Source of the DNA: Triatoma infestans
Lineage: Eukaryota; Arthropoda; Insecta; Hemiptera; Reduviidae
Direction of reading: 5' to 3'
DNA: 64,000 nt
Assembly: GCA_011037195.1 (NCBI GenBank)
Contig: JAAEAF010002497.1
Coordinates: forward strand, 1-64,000
Shown here: positions 1 to 13,189 of the stretch, in pieces
Position numbering within the stretch: position 1 is the first letter of the stretch
How the letters are laid out: each line of letters starts with the position of its first letter
The notes under the pieces: model-generated
Databases searched by the model: none
What the model was told of the DNA's origin: nothing
The model's input: the letters and a program-made list of their open reading frames with translations, nothing else
Position numbers and translations under genes: made by a program

Positions 1-3000
1 GATATAACTGTGTACAGCCCGTCCATATATATACCTATAAAGATGTTATAGGAAAGAAGAAGCCAAGAGTGTATTAAGGAGCGCTTATTGGTAGCTTTAA
101 CTAAAAGCTCGTTAGAAACTATTTACTATATGTCAATATATATATAGTTTACCCTTAGGCATCATTGAGAACACTTAATAAAAGGGGTTTTACGAAGGCT
201 GATGACGAAGATGGTAGTATAGCAAGAAGGAATAAGGTGGTAATTCAGTACTTGAAGGGAGAATGTGTTCAGTATGGTGGTAGGAGGGGAAGCGGTGAAA
301 GTACTCAGTATGAGTAGCAGCGAGCAAGTATCAGGTTTGAGTAGTTTGGTTGGTTGCTGAACATGAGTAGAAGAACAAGTAGGCGAGCTTCATGAGTGGA
401 ACTAGAAAATTAGACTTCAACTCTTTCTCTCTCTCTCTCTATCGCTCTCTCTCTCTCTCTATCGCTCTTAGAATCCAACCTACGCGCTCACTAGCGGGCT
501 ACAAAATGAACGTATATACAGCGGCACGGTGCTCGTCAGTATGATTGTGGGGAATTTACAGTTTGTAATATCTAGAGTTGGTTGTAGTAAGTGGTGAATG
601 TCTTCGCAATTGGATTTAAGTTTGTGTTTGGAAGCACTGAGAGTAACTAGCTATCTTAAACATCAGTCCAAGACTTTGGTTTTCAGCTTTTCCATAAGAT
701 GATATTTTGGATTTTCACTTTGATGGTGTAATGTTAGTATGCAGGTAAAATTATATGTGCTGAACGTCTAAGAAGCTCTTATATCCTTATTGAAATCATC
801 TTAATTTCCAGAATCAAAAACAGTTACTTTGATTTCCATTACATTAAATCTTAGTTAACTGCATTTCCTTTCATGCTTAAAATATTTTATCTTATTCTAT
901 TCACCAAGAATTAAACAAATTATTCCGGTATAATCACTTAATTATTAATTAAATTAGGTTATAAGCAAAATGAGTTTAAACAGGATATGAAATTTTAATC
1001 AAATTTAACTGCACAATAACTAAACTGAATATGATATTATAGCTATTTTTTTTTTTTTTTTTTTTTTGTAACAACGTTGACTATAGTTAGACTGAAACTT
1101 TAGTTCAAGTCCTGAACAGATGGTGTAAACTGGACAAGTTTAACAAGCCAAAACAAAAGCTTAATTAATCTGTCAATCACGGTAGTCGATATTTCTAGTC
1201 GTAGTCCTATTTACTCAGAAATAAACAGGTTAGGCAGAATGGTGACATAAATAAAAGAAAATAAATCAAATAAAAAAATGAACTACTTTCTTTTCCTACC
1301 CCGAGAGGGGGTAACCTACCTTGTAATAAAATAGCATTTTCGAGGGATTAGGACGTCGCAAATTTCACTAAAATCTTCTTCTTTTTTTTTTTTTTTTTTA
1401 CCCAAAAAAATTTCGAATAAGAGTGATAAGGCAAAACACAGGCCTTCGGGTTGAGACCGCCTCAGCGGCATGCTATATACCTGTTTTTCACCTATATTGC
1501 AGTCGACTGTTTCGGTTTAATGTTGCCTTGATTTCAGATCAACATAGCTAGGAAATAGAGTGGGGGCAGATGTAGAAAAAGCAAGAGTGAGACGAAGCCT
1601 AACTTTCTCATCTATCTTGCAAGTGAACAGAGCTTAATTTTCCCTCTTATGCATGCCATCGACTACTGAGTGATTAGGTTTAAGTCTCCTCTTCCGAGCT
1701 GTGTTGCCAATGTCGCAGCCATTAAGTACTTTTTTCCTTCTTTTATCAGAGCAGGAGAAGCCATGTTCTGTTCATATTTCTATTTTGACGAAATCTTTTG
1801 GAGAAGGATTGTTTGTTGCCAGAAGAGCGCTGCAGCCGCTTAAAGGCGTTTAAGAAACCCAACATATAATATCAGTGCGCTGTACTATGTTAGTGATAAG
1901 AATTATGATATTATAATCAATATAATTGTGATATTGTGGTGATATTGTTAGAAGTGGTGAAGAAATATACAAGTTCCATCATGCGAATACTGATCGGGAG
2001 ATTTATGCATACAAACCAACTCTTCTACGTCACGACGAAAATACAATTTTATAAAAACAAATACCAATAAAGGAAAACTGTTAAATTGTATATTTACTTT
2101 AAAATCTGTAAATATTTAAACTGTTTCATTACATCCCATATAGCGCTCATTAATTGAAAGTCAATTCAAATCTTATTGTTAGTCTTATTTGGATGCAAAA
2201 ACAAATATAAACTTTAATGAGACAATGAATATATGAAATGGTTGATAGACAGGAACTTGTTATTGTTTAGTTTAGAAAATGAAAGTGCTGTAGAAATGTA
2301 GGTCTATTCAAGTGTGTGTGTGTGTTTGTGTATCTGAACATTTATAAATGAAATCTACAAGAACATTGGCAGGGAACAGCAGATATTGCCTGTTTCAAGA
2401 TTGTAGCTTTGCGTCGCTTCTTCTAAACGATGTTTTAAAAGAAAACAATGTCATGGACTCACAAGAATGTACTAGAAAGTTATTCTCAGAGAAGCTTTGC
2501 CCTACTGAATGAATACTATCAGCGTTCGGTCCTATATAATCTCTCTCACTTTCTCACATACACACTCAATCCCTCTCTGTCTTTCGTGCTTCTTTCTTCT
2601 AGCCATTTATTTCAATGGCGAATAATTGGACGACTTGCTATATCGTCTATGCTTCGTCTATCTGTCTTATCTGAGGCCCCATTCTGTTCTTTTTTTTCTA
2701 ACTGCTCCAAGCCACTTGTCTCCCTTCGCTCTAGGGGGAAAATAGCATGAAGCGAGTCGTTCTTTATTGTTTTTATTAGATTGGCTCATCCGTAAACCAA
2801 TAGGAATATAACAGCTATAAAAAAAAGAAAAAAAAGAAGAAGAACCAACAGAAAGATTTCCCATTCTGCAACTCGGTGACTTTAAAAGTGTTCCAGTAGA
2901 ATGCTGCACGATCTGTGCACCCTGCACGTACTTTCCGGCCTTATTCATTAACTTACAGTTCTCTTGATGCATGTATGTATGTGTGTATGTGTATTCGTTT

Positions 3001-3900
3001 GTGTGTTGTGTGTTTATTAGAAATAGACATGTGGTGGTAGTCCGCACAAACAGACATAAACACACAACCACACTTCCCCCCCCAACACTGTTTCTCACTC
3101 TTTGCCCAAACTTTCAAACAGCCAGGACAATCTCCACAATACACGTCCTTTCTCATTCTATACTTTATCCACATCACTTTCTAACTACTCTCTTACAATT
3201 TCTACTACTATCTACTGTGTTGTCGACGACACTCCTGGTAGATTCTCTCATTTTCCAATCACATTCTGTTCCATTTTATTCCACATAAAAACTCTCTTTC
3301 ATGATGTCATCGCTTTGGGGAAGTCTTAATAAAAGTGACGTAGAGATAAAGAGAAATCAAATTAACTAGTGAGAGAGATAAGTATGCATGATTTTTACAT
3401 TAAAAATGACTTTGTTTAAAATATATATATTTTTTTGCAATGAATATTATAAAACTGTTTTTTCTTATTTTAAAAAAAAATCAAGGAATAATCAATCTCT
3501 AGGAATAATCAATTTTTTATTTTTCGAATAATCCTTCTAAATTTTATTATTACACATATTGTTATCACTAAAAAATTAAACAGATGATGGAAATATTAAA
3601 AAAAAAAAAAAACTGTTTTCGGCTTAAATTTGGAATTCCAATAATTTGTTTGATGAATTACGAAATATCAAAGTGATAGTACGTATACATCACTGTAGTA
3701 GTACTTTAGAATGGAAAGCATAACTTTGTAGCTTTTCCATCTTCTCCGGAAATCAATTTCCCTGGAAAATGTATTTTTATTTGGATCATTATAAAAAGTA
3801 ATACATATTTATATGTGAAACTAGTTCGCAAATTTTAAAGAAAATTTTGTTCGAGTTATTTTCAAGGAAATCTAGAAAAACTAAAAAAAAATAAAAGATC
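1..3900. other. AT-rich DNA without recognisable gene
   Basis: I see no gene here. Open frames are short, overlap on both strands and carry no recognisable domain; the apparent ORFs near 2448-3330 are low-complexity Ser/Phe/Leu or His/Thr-rich translations of pyrimidine-rich or TG-rich DNA. The stretch holds a CT microsatellite, T homopolymers near 1049-1068 and 1383-1400, and a TG-rich patch near 2970-3020. No transposon ends were recognised, although old decayed repeats may be present. Confidence 0.6.
421..471. repeat. CT microsatellite, interrupted
   Basis: Two runs of CT dinucleotides, each ending in the interruption ATCGCTC. This is a simple-sequence repeat with a duplicated interruption, implying that a ~24-bp block was itself duplicated. 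Confidence 0.9.
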
Positions 3901-3904
3901 CTGA

Positions 3905-5165
3905 AATTGCCATTTCCCATTAGTAGATTTCCATCTTCCCCAGATCCTCTTTTATATCCTGCAGCCATTTTAAACGGGGCCTTCCCCGCGGTTTTTTCCC
4001 TCCGGGATGCCTTCAAAGAGCCTCTTTGCCCCCCAGATTGGCATCATCCGGTACAGATGCCCCAACTACCGCAGTCTGCCTGGCTTTGTTGTGGCCACAA
4101 GATCATCCTCCCTGTAAAGCTCTCTTAGTTTCTTATTCTTCCTTATTCGGTATACTCCATTTTCCTGGATAGGCCCATATATCGTCTGTAACACTTTCCT
4201 TTCCCAGGTATTTAACTTTCTTTCATCCGCCTTCCTTAGGGTCCAAGTTTCGGAACCATACAAAACTACTGGTCTGAGGATAGTCCTATAAATGGTGACT
4301 TTTGCCTGTCTTGATATTATGCATTTATTTCGGAGTGTCGGCAACAAGGCAACATAACATCATTTCCAGCGGTTATTCGACTCTTAATATCCTGGTTTAC
4401 GTCGTTTTTGCACGCTAGTAAGCTATCTAGATACTTGAAATCTTTTGTAGCCTTAAAGCGATGTTCAGCAACTTGTAAGTCGTCGAATCTCTTCAATCAT
4501 CTAGTGGTCACCATATATTTAGTTTTTTCCTCATTTATTTCTAGACCATATTTTGCGGCTCCTTCTTCTAATTACCCCAAAGCATTTTTAGTGCAGCTGC
4601 TATCTTGCAACAATTGCTACATCATCGGTATAAGCAAAAAGCTGCGATAGGCGGTTATAAATGCTACCCTCGGGATACTTGGTTATATTACGGACAGCCA
4701 CTTCCAGAATTAAATTAAAGAGAGCAGGGGACATCGCATCTCCCTGCCTCAGCCCCACATTTACAGGAAACCCCCCGAGACATAGGATTCTGAATGACTA
4801 CTTTTGCCGCGGTCCTGGTCAAGGTCATTTTTACCAGTCTTATCAGCTTGGCTGGTGTCTGGAGTTCCCTATACAACTAACAAGTCCTATCCGGGAGACT
4901 CTGTCATACGCCATTTAAAAATCCACATTAATTTGATGGAGGTCAATATTATTTTCATAAAAGTTGTCCATCAACATCCTCATTGAAAAAATGTGATCGG
5001 TCGTGGATCTTCTCTTGCGAAAACCCCACAGAGATTCTTTTGGTAATCAGCACTGATAACACTTTATATGCCGAAATAAGAAAAGCTATACCGCGGTAGT
5101 TCGTGCATTTCAGCTTACTTCCCTTCTTATGCAAGGGACAAATCTAAGCACTATAATTGATAATT
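3905..5165 (-). pseudogene. Non-LTR retrotransposon (LINE) reverse transcriptase, 5'-truncated and decayed
   Basis: Minus-strand reading gives the landmarks of a LINE reverse transcriptase in the right order. A CTNYRGI-type motif lies near 5080-5130. A GLRQGDAMSPALFNL segment follows near 4700-4765. The catalytic motif reads YTDD at 4621-4632, where YADD is usual. An open stretch at 4066-4347 carries the conserved C-terminal segment with LYGSETWTLRKADERKL. A basic tail containing PEGKKPRGRPRLKWLQD lies near 3920-4020. Several frameshifts and stops separate the pieces. No endonuclease is visible to the right, so the copy is 5'-truncated or lost its left half by decay. In the family the protein performs target-primed reverse transcription; this copy cannot. 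The clade was not resolved. Confidence 0.9.
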
Positions 5166-5310
5166 CCCTATAACTGATAATTTAGTCGTCTTAAATAAGG
5201 TGAACGACCAATTTTTTTATCCTAAAAACACTTGTAATTTTTTTGTAAATCCTCTAAAAACAACGCCAATCATCGGTCTTGATAATTTATGAATGATTAA
5301 TCTTTAATTT

Positions 5311-5740
5311 ACCCGCAAGGGGTAACTGTTGCATGCAGTTACTTGGGGAGGAGCTATCCCAACGGGTTACCATAGCTCAGTACTCCATGCATTAAGCCAG
5401 AACAATATACAATGCACTTCAACTACATTCACTTGACCCTTTACAGACAAGGACAAACACAGACACAAACAAGGGTCTCCGCCCCTAGCTAATTGGCGTA
5501 AGCCAAGTCCAGCTTAATAGTAGCGCGCTGGACTAGCAACACGGATATTCCGTATTCGAATCCAGCATGCTGCCCTTAGATTTTCTCTTACTAGGAGCCT
5601 CTACAACTCACTGTCCGGTGATGGGGGCAGGGTTGTTTGCAGCTATAGAACACTGGTTGGAGGCCGGGGGCCACCATAGACCTAGCAGATCGCAGTGCAA
5701 CAATCCCCTACTCTAATCTACAATCTTCAATTCTATTAAA
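5311..5740 (+). repeat. tRNA-derived SINE, copy 1
   Basis: A ~430-bp unit with a tRNA-like pol III promoter: an A-box-like TAGCGCGCTGG at 5521-5531 and a B-box-like ATTCGAATCC at 5554-5563. The same sequence recurs inverted at 22840-23255, including the upstream CCCGCAAGGGGTA start and the downstream block beginning CTGCCCTTAGATTTT. A partial copy lies at 34345-34530. The tRNA-like part sits in the middle, preceded by ~200 bp of unrelated head, which is unusual for a SINE. The head could be a separate module, or the element may be a composite. Confidence 0.8.
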
Positions 5741-7100
5741 GGTAACTCTAATCTTTCATAATCCTTCTAATTATACTAGCAACTATTAGGCTGGAAGACA
5801 TGCTTGAGGTTATGTTAAACTTAAATTGTTAAACTAAACTATTTCAACAGAACAGACAGGAAGAAAACAACAAAAATTACGTAAACAAAAATCAGAAGAT
5901 AATGAAATAAACACTTCCGTTTGATTATTGATTTTAGAAGTTATTAATAATTAAAAAAAAATCAGAATATTTTCATAAACTTTGAGAATAATTACATTAA
6001 ACATTTCACATTTTGATAATTAATTTGCAAATGAGTTTAGTATTTAAAGTGTTCATTTAGGCGATAAAACCAATCAATTTATTAATAAAGGAAGAATATT
6101 ATTTGCATCAAATTACATTAATTTTTGCGAAATAATAATGTAAATAACCATAGCTTAAATTAGGCTTTCGAATTCTAAGTTAAGTAAAGTTCAATAAAGT
6201 ATAAATTTAAACTGCCGCTACTAGCTTTGTTTTTTGTGACACACATCGTATTCACAAGTTTACCCAGGTATAAACGTATTCCATATCATCTTTATTTTTT
6301 ATGGCCAACCAAAATTAATTTTAATATACATATTAAATGCAATAAGAGAAAGTGTGATTATTTTACGCTAGATATTTTAGTTTGCCATAATTTCATCTAA
6401 TTTGTTAGTTTAGAATGTAAACAGTTATAAATAAAAAAGTCAATTCAGTTTCTTTATATTATTGTATTAATTATGCTAATTTAGGATTTAAATTTACAAA
6501 TTTTTAGTATAAATAAAGTATAAGTAAATAAATAAAGAAGGACGTTCAGTGACCTTCCTTTATGTTATATTAATTACTTGTTTATTCTAGAATAGGAATA
6601 AATCCTTTTTCTCTTTCCAAAATTTTTCCCCACTGAACTAGAATACCACTTTCAAACATACTCTTATAACTTTTAATTCTTTAGTTAAAAGTTATAGTGA
6701 TTAACAATGAACTTTGACACATAAAAGGGCACAGTAAAAACCACTACTTTTGTAATATAAGTAAGAGAAAGTAAAAAAAAAAAAAAGAAGAAAAACTATT
6801 TAAATAAACTATCAAAAGCAGAACGAACAAAAACACGTCCTTATTTTTACAATAACTCAGAACACAGGCCTACTTTAATAAAGTTTTCAATATTAGCTAA
6901 TTACTAAGTCTCTCTAATATTATTTTCTGCACTTTCTTTCTGGGTAAGTTGTATCCTTTTTACCAGTATTGTCTTCTTAGCAAAGGAAAGAAACCAGACA
7001 ATAGACTCAACTAGTGTGAAAAACTGTAACTATTTGGCTTCACCTCCATTACCACAATATTAACGTTCATACATTTTTTTTTTAACGTTTAGGCACATGA
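5741..7100. other. AT-rich DNA, nothing recognised
   Basis: No open frame with a recognisable domain and no inverted or tandem structure that I could support. Composition is strongly AT with A and T runs. Confidence 0.6.
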
Positions 7101-7103
7101 ATA

Positions 7104-7350
7104 ATGGTGGGTTTTGGTGGGTTAAAACCTCAGACCAGAGGCAGGCGAAAAAGTTTATTTACACGGCTACGCGGCTACAGCTGTGCCATGAAGGCCGTGA
7201 AGCACTGTAGATTTAATAAGCTCATGTATCGCAAAGGTCTGATAACGGATAGCCTGTGTAGGTTTTGTCAGGAAGAAGAAGAAATAGCATTGATACTATA
7301 CTTACTATACTTACGTATCTAGTGTGAGGGGCTGGTGTGACTGAGATTTC
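7104..7350 (+). pseudogene. LINE C-terminal fragment (zinc-knuckle region)
   Basis: The reading contains the motif layout found after the RNase H or RT domain of I/Jockey/R1-type LINEs: a hydrophobic and basic segment, then a short Cys motif CRFCQEEEE, followed in a shifted frame by CEGLV near 7322-7336. Only this C-terminal scrap is recognisable. No RT motif was found upstream and the 3' end is not clear. It is a dead fragment. Confidence 0.65.
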
Positions 7351-7559
7351 TCCTCTTAGTTGTGGAGAAACTGACGCCTTCAACCTTAACCCAAGAGTAT
7401 CTCTCCTGACTCCTAAGTCCAATACAAAAGAGAGGACTAATAACTTGTGGTACCACAATAGACGTAGCGATTGCTGTGGAGCGAACTTCGATGGAATCTA
7501 ATCTTACATTGGGTGTCAGCCCAAAATTACTGATTCTGCCGTTTAGACATGAATTCTCA

Positions 7560-9290
7560 GATTCCTAAGGATTCCAAAGGGGAATCAATCTTTCCGGTAA
7601 AATATTTCAGCAAAAGAGATAAGAAGATAACTGTGCAGTTCAAGTTTAAAAAAAAAAAAATTCTGGAGCCATTGTCGAGAAAGTTCCGAACAACCTAATA
7701 AACTTTTTTTTATTAAAAGCGTGATTCCGGTTGCCCAATCTTTAAAAAAATTGGAATTCTGACGTCTTTTAATAATATATAAAAAGTAGAACCATAGATT
7801 GTACTGAATTGGCATTTTAGAGAAAAATTAACATTGCTACCCCCAACAAATCCTATAGAAATCAATTTTCCTAAAAGAAAAATGTTTTCAATAATAGTGA
7901 TAGACATATTATATTTGCAAAGTTAGTGTGCTTAAGTGTTTAAAGAAATCTGTGGGGTCATTTTCAAGAAAAAAATAGCGGAAAAAAAAACAGTTCAGTA
8001 AACTCATACTTTGATTCATGGATTTAGACCCAGGTATTAGTTGTCGTTGTGGTATCTAAACGGAAATTTGAATTCCAAATGATTTTATTTCATTTCTGAT
8101 CGGTCTTTAAAACTCAATCGTATAAGATTCGAATACTTTTACAGAATTAAGAGAAAGTAAAAGGCGTTACAAAATTTATTTTTTTTCATTAAGAATAACA
8201 CTCACACACACACACCCACAAAGTATTTAAGATTCCTGATTAAAATGTAGTGAGTTTTTCCTACATACAGAATTAATATTATGAACTGATATGTGTATTT
8301 CATTTTCATAGTAGCTACTGTATTCCTGCGATCGTTGACGGGTTTCATATATATGAAAAGTCTGATGTTGACGGGTATATACGTCAGTCAAGTTTTCATT
8401 AAAGGAGCTAGAGTAATACTGATGAAACAAACCTACTCTTGATTTTTTTTAAAAAAGAAAAGAAAAATATTCATATTCAGGCATTTTATTAAAAATATAA
8501 AATCCTATTTTAAATAATATTGTATAGAATATAAAAATTGAACATATTCTTTATGTTTCAATCTCAGTTATGTTTTAATAAATATAACCATTTTTACTTT
8601 CTCCTACTCCTAGTAAGAGGAAGTATTGAGATCGTGCCGAATTTTCACAATTAGTTTTCTACCGGAATAAGTAGAAAATGTTTTTAGCCAATGATCAGAA
8701 TGCGAGTGTAGGTTAACAGAATATCTCAAAAAAAAAAAAAAAAATGACGCCGGAAGTACAAATTTGGTATTCCGTTTAGGTACTAACATTCCGCATCAGA
8801 CCCGAACATTTTGGCCAAAATCATTTAATCAGAACGGTGATTCTAATGAACGATTTTTTTTTTTGAAAATGTTTCTAACGATTTTCAGAAAACTTCACTT
8901 TTAATTGAAACATTTTTCCAGAAAAATAGATCAGTTGATGAATTTTCTGAGGGAAAAGTAACATTATATGCGTTCCTTTAAAGTATTACTTGTATAAAAT
9001 GTTTGGTTTTACCATCTATATAAAATTAACGTACGATAAGACCATTCGTAGATATTCAAATTTGAAATAGATTAACCGGATTGGCGATTTTACAGAATAA
9101 GTTTTTGATCTTTTTTGGAATTTACTTGAAGATGGGCTACAATGATTTTCTTTAAATTTGGAATGCTCCAGCACAGATAAAAACATTCCGCCATACATAA
9201 TCAGTGTGAGTTGTATTGACTTAACTTGTGAATATGATGCAATTATCGTTTTACAGTTAGTTCTCTATTCGTTTACTCGCCCATCATCAT
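7560..9290. repeat. REP-A complex repeat, copies in both orientations
   Basis: Part of the abundant family called REP-A here. The left half reads in reverse orientation, with segments such as GGAGCCATTGTCGAGAAAG near 7660. From about 8596 a forward copy begins with the family's left-end palindrome (TCCTACTCCTAGTAAGAGGA at 8600-8619) followed by a GATCGTG block. GCCGGAAGTAC at 8747-8757 is the family's CCGGAAGT block. Homology to other copies was judged by eye; borders are approximate. Confidence 0.6.
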
Positions 9291-9299
9291 TAATACTTA

Positions 9300-10322
9300 T
9301 GGTACGTTTAAATCTGACATTTATTGCAACAAATTTCTGTCGGACACTAAGTGTCGCTAATATAAACGGTACGAAATTTGCGTCTGTTATATGTAGTTCA
9401 AGTGGCAGTAACATGTGTCCTACACATCTATATACGTAGGTGTAAACACTATTACATACAAGTTCAAACTCGCTTGACATAAATTGCTTTAGTTGACCGA
9501 CCGTCTACTTTTTATTATAGATATATAAGTGTCGGTGCATTTAGTTTAGGTGAGAAATGAGAGTGGGTGAAAAGAGAAGTCGAAGAATTAATCGACATGT
9601 ATCATAACAAACCCGAATTATGGGATATTAAAAGTAAAATATTTAAAGCAATAAAGAATTTATATAATTAGCCATTTTATCAATAAACTGAACCTAATTA
9701 TCTGATGCTAAAAACGTAAAGTTACTTCAAGTCTTTCGTGCACACTTATAGCTGCTCCAAATTTCGTGTCTTGGTTGCATACTATAGGCCCAATTTTACT
9801 AGCTAACTTTTTGAAATGAGATGGTTTCATTCTTACAAAATTTGTGAATTGTCTTGGTTCCTCCAATGTGAGTTCAGACATTAACTGATTCTATGCACTT
9901 TGTTTTAATAACGTCTCAAAATCCACTTTTGAATCCATACAGAACGCTTTTTTTTCTAATAACCCCAGAATAATTACGCTAGTTGCAATTTTTCTTTTTG
10001 ATGCCGTCATCTTCAAATGACCGTCTGACAGTAAATGACAGTAATCTGATTTTTTGCAATGAAAGAAATGTATAGGCCACAAGTTGCAGGTGTAAACTGT
10101 TAAGACATTTGTTGCATGACACAAAAGTTTTGACGGTGTCGTACACATATCCATGCTACAAATGTCACGTAATTTCTGTCACAATGTAAACACTGAACAC
10201 AACTTACTGTCCGACACTTGACTTACAAGAATGTACAGCATAAGGGGCACACCTTCTACTCGGACCCACGACACTTGACTTAAGTGTCTGGATAGAAGTG
10301 TCAGATGTAAACGTACCTTTAA
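9300..10322. mobile_element. PIF/Harbinger DNA transposon, internally deleted
   Basis: The ends are inverted copies of GGTACGTTTAMATCTGACA: left from about 9301, right ending at about 10320. A second pair of shorter sub-terminal inverted motifs contains AAGTGTC or its complement. Inside, on the minus strand, lies the N-terminal part of a HARBI1-like transposase (separate entry). The DDE catalytic region that should follow is missing, so this is a non-autonomous deletion derivative. Target-site duplications (normally 3 bp, TWA) are not clear in the flanks. The family assignment rests on the transposase fragment. Confidence 0.8.
9705..10010 (-). pseudogene. PIF/Harbinger (HARBI1-like) transposase N-terminal remnant
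   Basis: Starting from an ATG at 10008-10010 the minus strand reads a basic start, an LLEKK segment, then LTLEEPRQFTNFVRM, FKKLASKIGP, an AAISVHERLEVTLRF segment and, after a one-base frame change, LASDN. This order matches the conserved N-terminal region of PIF/Harbinger transposases (the S.ERL.LTLRFLA signature). One in-frame stop occurs at 9891-9893 and a frameshift near 9708. In active relatives this region precedes the DDE nuclease domain, which is absent. The open frame extends upstream to 10154, but that part shows no similarity I recognise. Confidence 0.85.
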
Positions 10323-12860
10323 AGGGTTTAGCCATTTCTACTTTTATGATGAAGATGAGAATTTATTTTTAGAAGACAGAATGTCTTCGTAGCTAAAAAG
10401 TGCTTGTGAGTATCTACATTGGCGATCAAACAGATTCCATCTTTTCCTCATGTAATTTGGCTACAACATTATTATATGGCTAAAGTACTCCTCAACATTG
10501 CGAACTGTACATACATGCTTTTCAACTTATTTACACATTGCCCCTTATTTACTATTGCCCCTTAAACCATGTTTGCTTTGTTGTTTTTGTGTACATAATT
10601 TTATAGAACTTTCTTTTGGAGAAATAGATAGTCTGCCTATCATGCTTTTGATCACTTCTTTTATAACCCAACCCATGGTATCCAATACGAGTAATTCTAT
10701 TTTCATATCTTCACCTTTGCTAGCAGCCTCTTTAGCCAGCACATCGGTTGTGTTTGGGGCCTTACTCATCCCTGACACAGACGATATTGGTTGTAACACC
10801 TTCATTTATAAATTGTTGAGCAGTTCTAATATTTTCCCCTAAATGTGAACGTCCCCCTCTTAGTGGATTTGAGAAAGTTATTGACTCATTCTACTATATT
10901 TAAGAGAAACAAAGTATTTTCAGGACGTGATTTGAACATAAATGAACTGGATGATTGGGGGGCAGGGGAGAATCCTAAGTTATAATAGTATTTGATTACA
11001 AATGAAATATATATGTAATTTAATCATAAAATTCAGTAGAAATGGAAAATAAATTATTAAAATGGAACCCTCAAATACATTAAGTTTTACTATTATTTAT
11101 TCAAAAATTGGATTTTTTCTGATTACATCATCATTCTTATAAATTTAATTTGTTTCGTAATTTTAGATTTTTTAAATGCTTTCTTTTTTACCATTCTACT
11201 ATTAAGTTTTTTTTAAGTTCATTTACTATCTGTAATGCACGGATACTTTAATCTATAATTGAAATTAATCGAATAAAAAAATAAGCGGTTTTTTTCTTCC
11301 TTTCTCTTTCTGTTGTGAGAGGAAGTAATGCGATCTTGTAAAATTTTCGAAACTAAGATTTCAGCGGAAATAAATATTTTGGTTTTAATATCTCCTAAAT
11401 ACGAAAAAGAAAAAGAAAAATAATCAGCTGACTTTAGCCCCCCTTCTATTAAGGTATTTCAGTACACAGTATAAGGGAACTAATATTTAGTGAAAAATTC
11501 TGATTTTTAAGAAATTTGGGCCTTTAAAAATTTGTAGTGGGATTATTGTTGGGAATAATAGTGAACCATGAATCACTTTCGAATAAACTTTACAGAAGCT
11601 TATTCAACTTTATTCAAGAAGACTTAACAGTTAGACAAGAGAGAGAGAGTTGCAAGAGTAGAGAGAGCCGCATAAATATTAAACTGAAATGTTTTCTTAG
11701 TGAAGGTTGGAAGATACTATATTCCTCAGTAGAAAACTCCTTTACATTTATGGCGGTCTAGAGTAACCTTGAATTTCCTTACCTTGGTGTTGCTAGGGGT
11801 AAGCAGGCGAGTTCTGACTTCCCTATGCCAATGATGCGTAAATTTTTCTGGCACGTTGAAGAATATCTGTTGCTTTACCAACGAAACAACATACACACAA
11901 ACAATCGTACAACTAATATTCTATTAGCTTTACCAACAAATTTCTCAACACGCACACTCTCTATTGCCAACAGTTAGCATTGTTTGGATAAAACCACAGC
12001 ACAATATTATTCAATGCGGATTGATAAACCTAGTCAATTACTGCTTTGGTCAGTTTTATGGTCGCGTCGCTTTGAAATATTTGTATAGAAAAAATATTCC
12101 TTTGGTCTTGATAATAATACAATTTAAGTGTATGCTTCAGTAAATTATTTGACAGTCCACTTATTAATTATAGTCTAATTTTGAAAAGTAACACTATTAT
12201 TATTTTATACAAACAGTTCTAGTTTTGTGCAGTAAATAAAAGCAAAATTCGGGCTTTATGCTGGCGTTTCACGTTTTTATTATCAATTTCTCTTTATACA
12301 TATATATCAGTTAGAATACAATGTTATCATATTTTTTTAAATTTCCACATCACCAATAAACAAATTTACTCATGACTAAAAATGGTCGAATGGGTTATGT
12401 TATGTCCTGAACCAGCTTTGTGTGTAATTTTCTACTGTTTGGTTAAGTTGAAACCCAATCTAATTACTAGTTGGTTGAGTTTAATGTGTTCACAACTTGT
12501 ACTATAACCCTTCAGTTGTTGTAAAGTACCCATATACATATATACAGACAGTGTTTGATTGCTTTTGTTTGAGAAGTCTAATAAAATAAACCATTATCTT
12601 CGTAAATGGTTACATTTTTAAATAATTTGGTTTCGACATGATTATTATTTCTTACTCTGAGGAAAAGACATACTATTGGTGGAATAAAACTAGTGAATTG
12701 TGTTAAGGATTGACTCTTTGATGCTTGGGAGGAGCGAGAAATTGGATTGTCCATTGCTTCAGAAATGTTGATATCCCTCATGGTGCCTCAGCCTAAAAAT
12801 ATGAATCAAATTTACAATGACACCCCTAACGTTTATACCATACTCGTAAAGCTGCAGAAG
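10323..12860. other. AT-rich DNA with a partial REP-A copy
   Basis: No recognised gene. A minus-strand ORF of 86 codons (10545-10805) has ordinary composition but no recognisable domain. A REP-A left end lies near 11300-11335 (GAGAGGAAGTAATGCGATC) and related sequence follows to about 11550. The remainder is anonymous. Confidence 0.5.
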
Positions 12861-12871
12861 TATGGTTCGGC

Positions 12872-12978
12872 TAACTTAGTTGTGACACCTAAATTTCTGT
12901 TAAGCTCCGCCCATTGTCAATGCTTTCTAGTAGCTGTAATAACATTAAACTCCGTCCACAGGTTTCACAACTAAGTTG
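12872..12978. repeat. Short inverted-repeat element, MITE-like
   Basis: TAACTTAGTTGTGACACC at about 12872-12889 is nearly the reverse complement of GGTTTCACAACTAAGTTG at 12961-12978. The ~70-bp interior has paired AAGCTCCGCCC-type and AACTCCGTCC-type motifs. It looks like a small fold-back or miniature transposon. No family was identified and no target duplication is clear. Confidence 0.5.
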
Positions 12979-13189
12979 CCTAGCTATAGTTGGTGTATTC
13001 AACAATTTGGGATAAGCGCATGAGAAGGTAAACTCTAGTTCACCTTCAGAAGCAATTATTCACACTTACACATTGTATACAGATTACATGATACTATATT
13101 TTTTGACTACTTCAAGAGACAGACGGAGAGTATAAATCTTCATATATACTGATTGAGTTAATAAATCTAAAATTTTGCTTGGTACAATT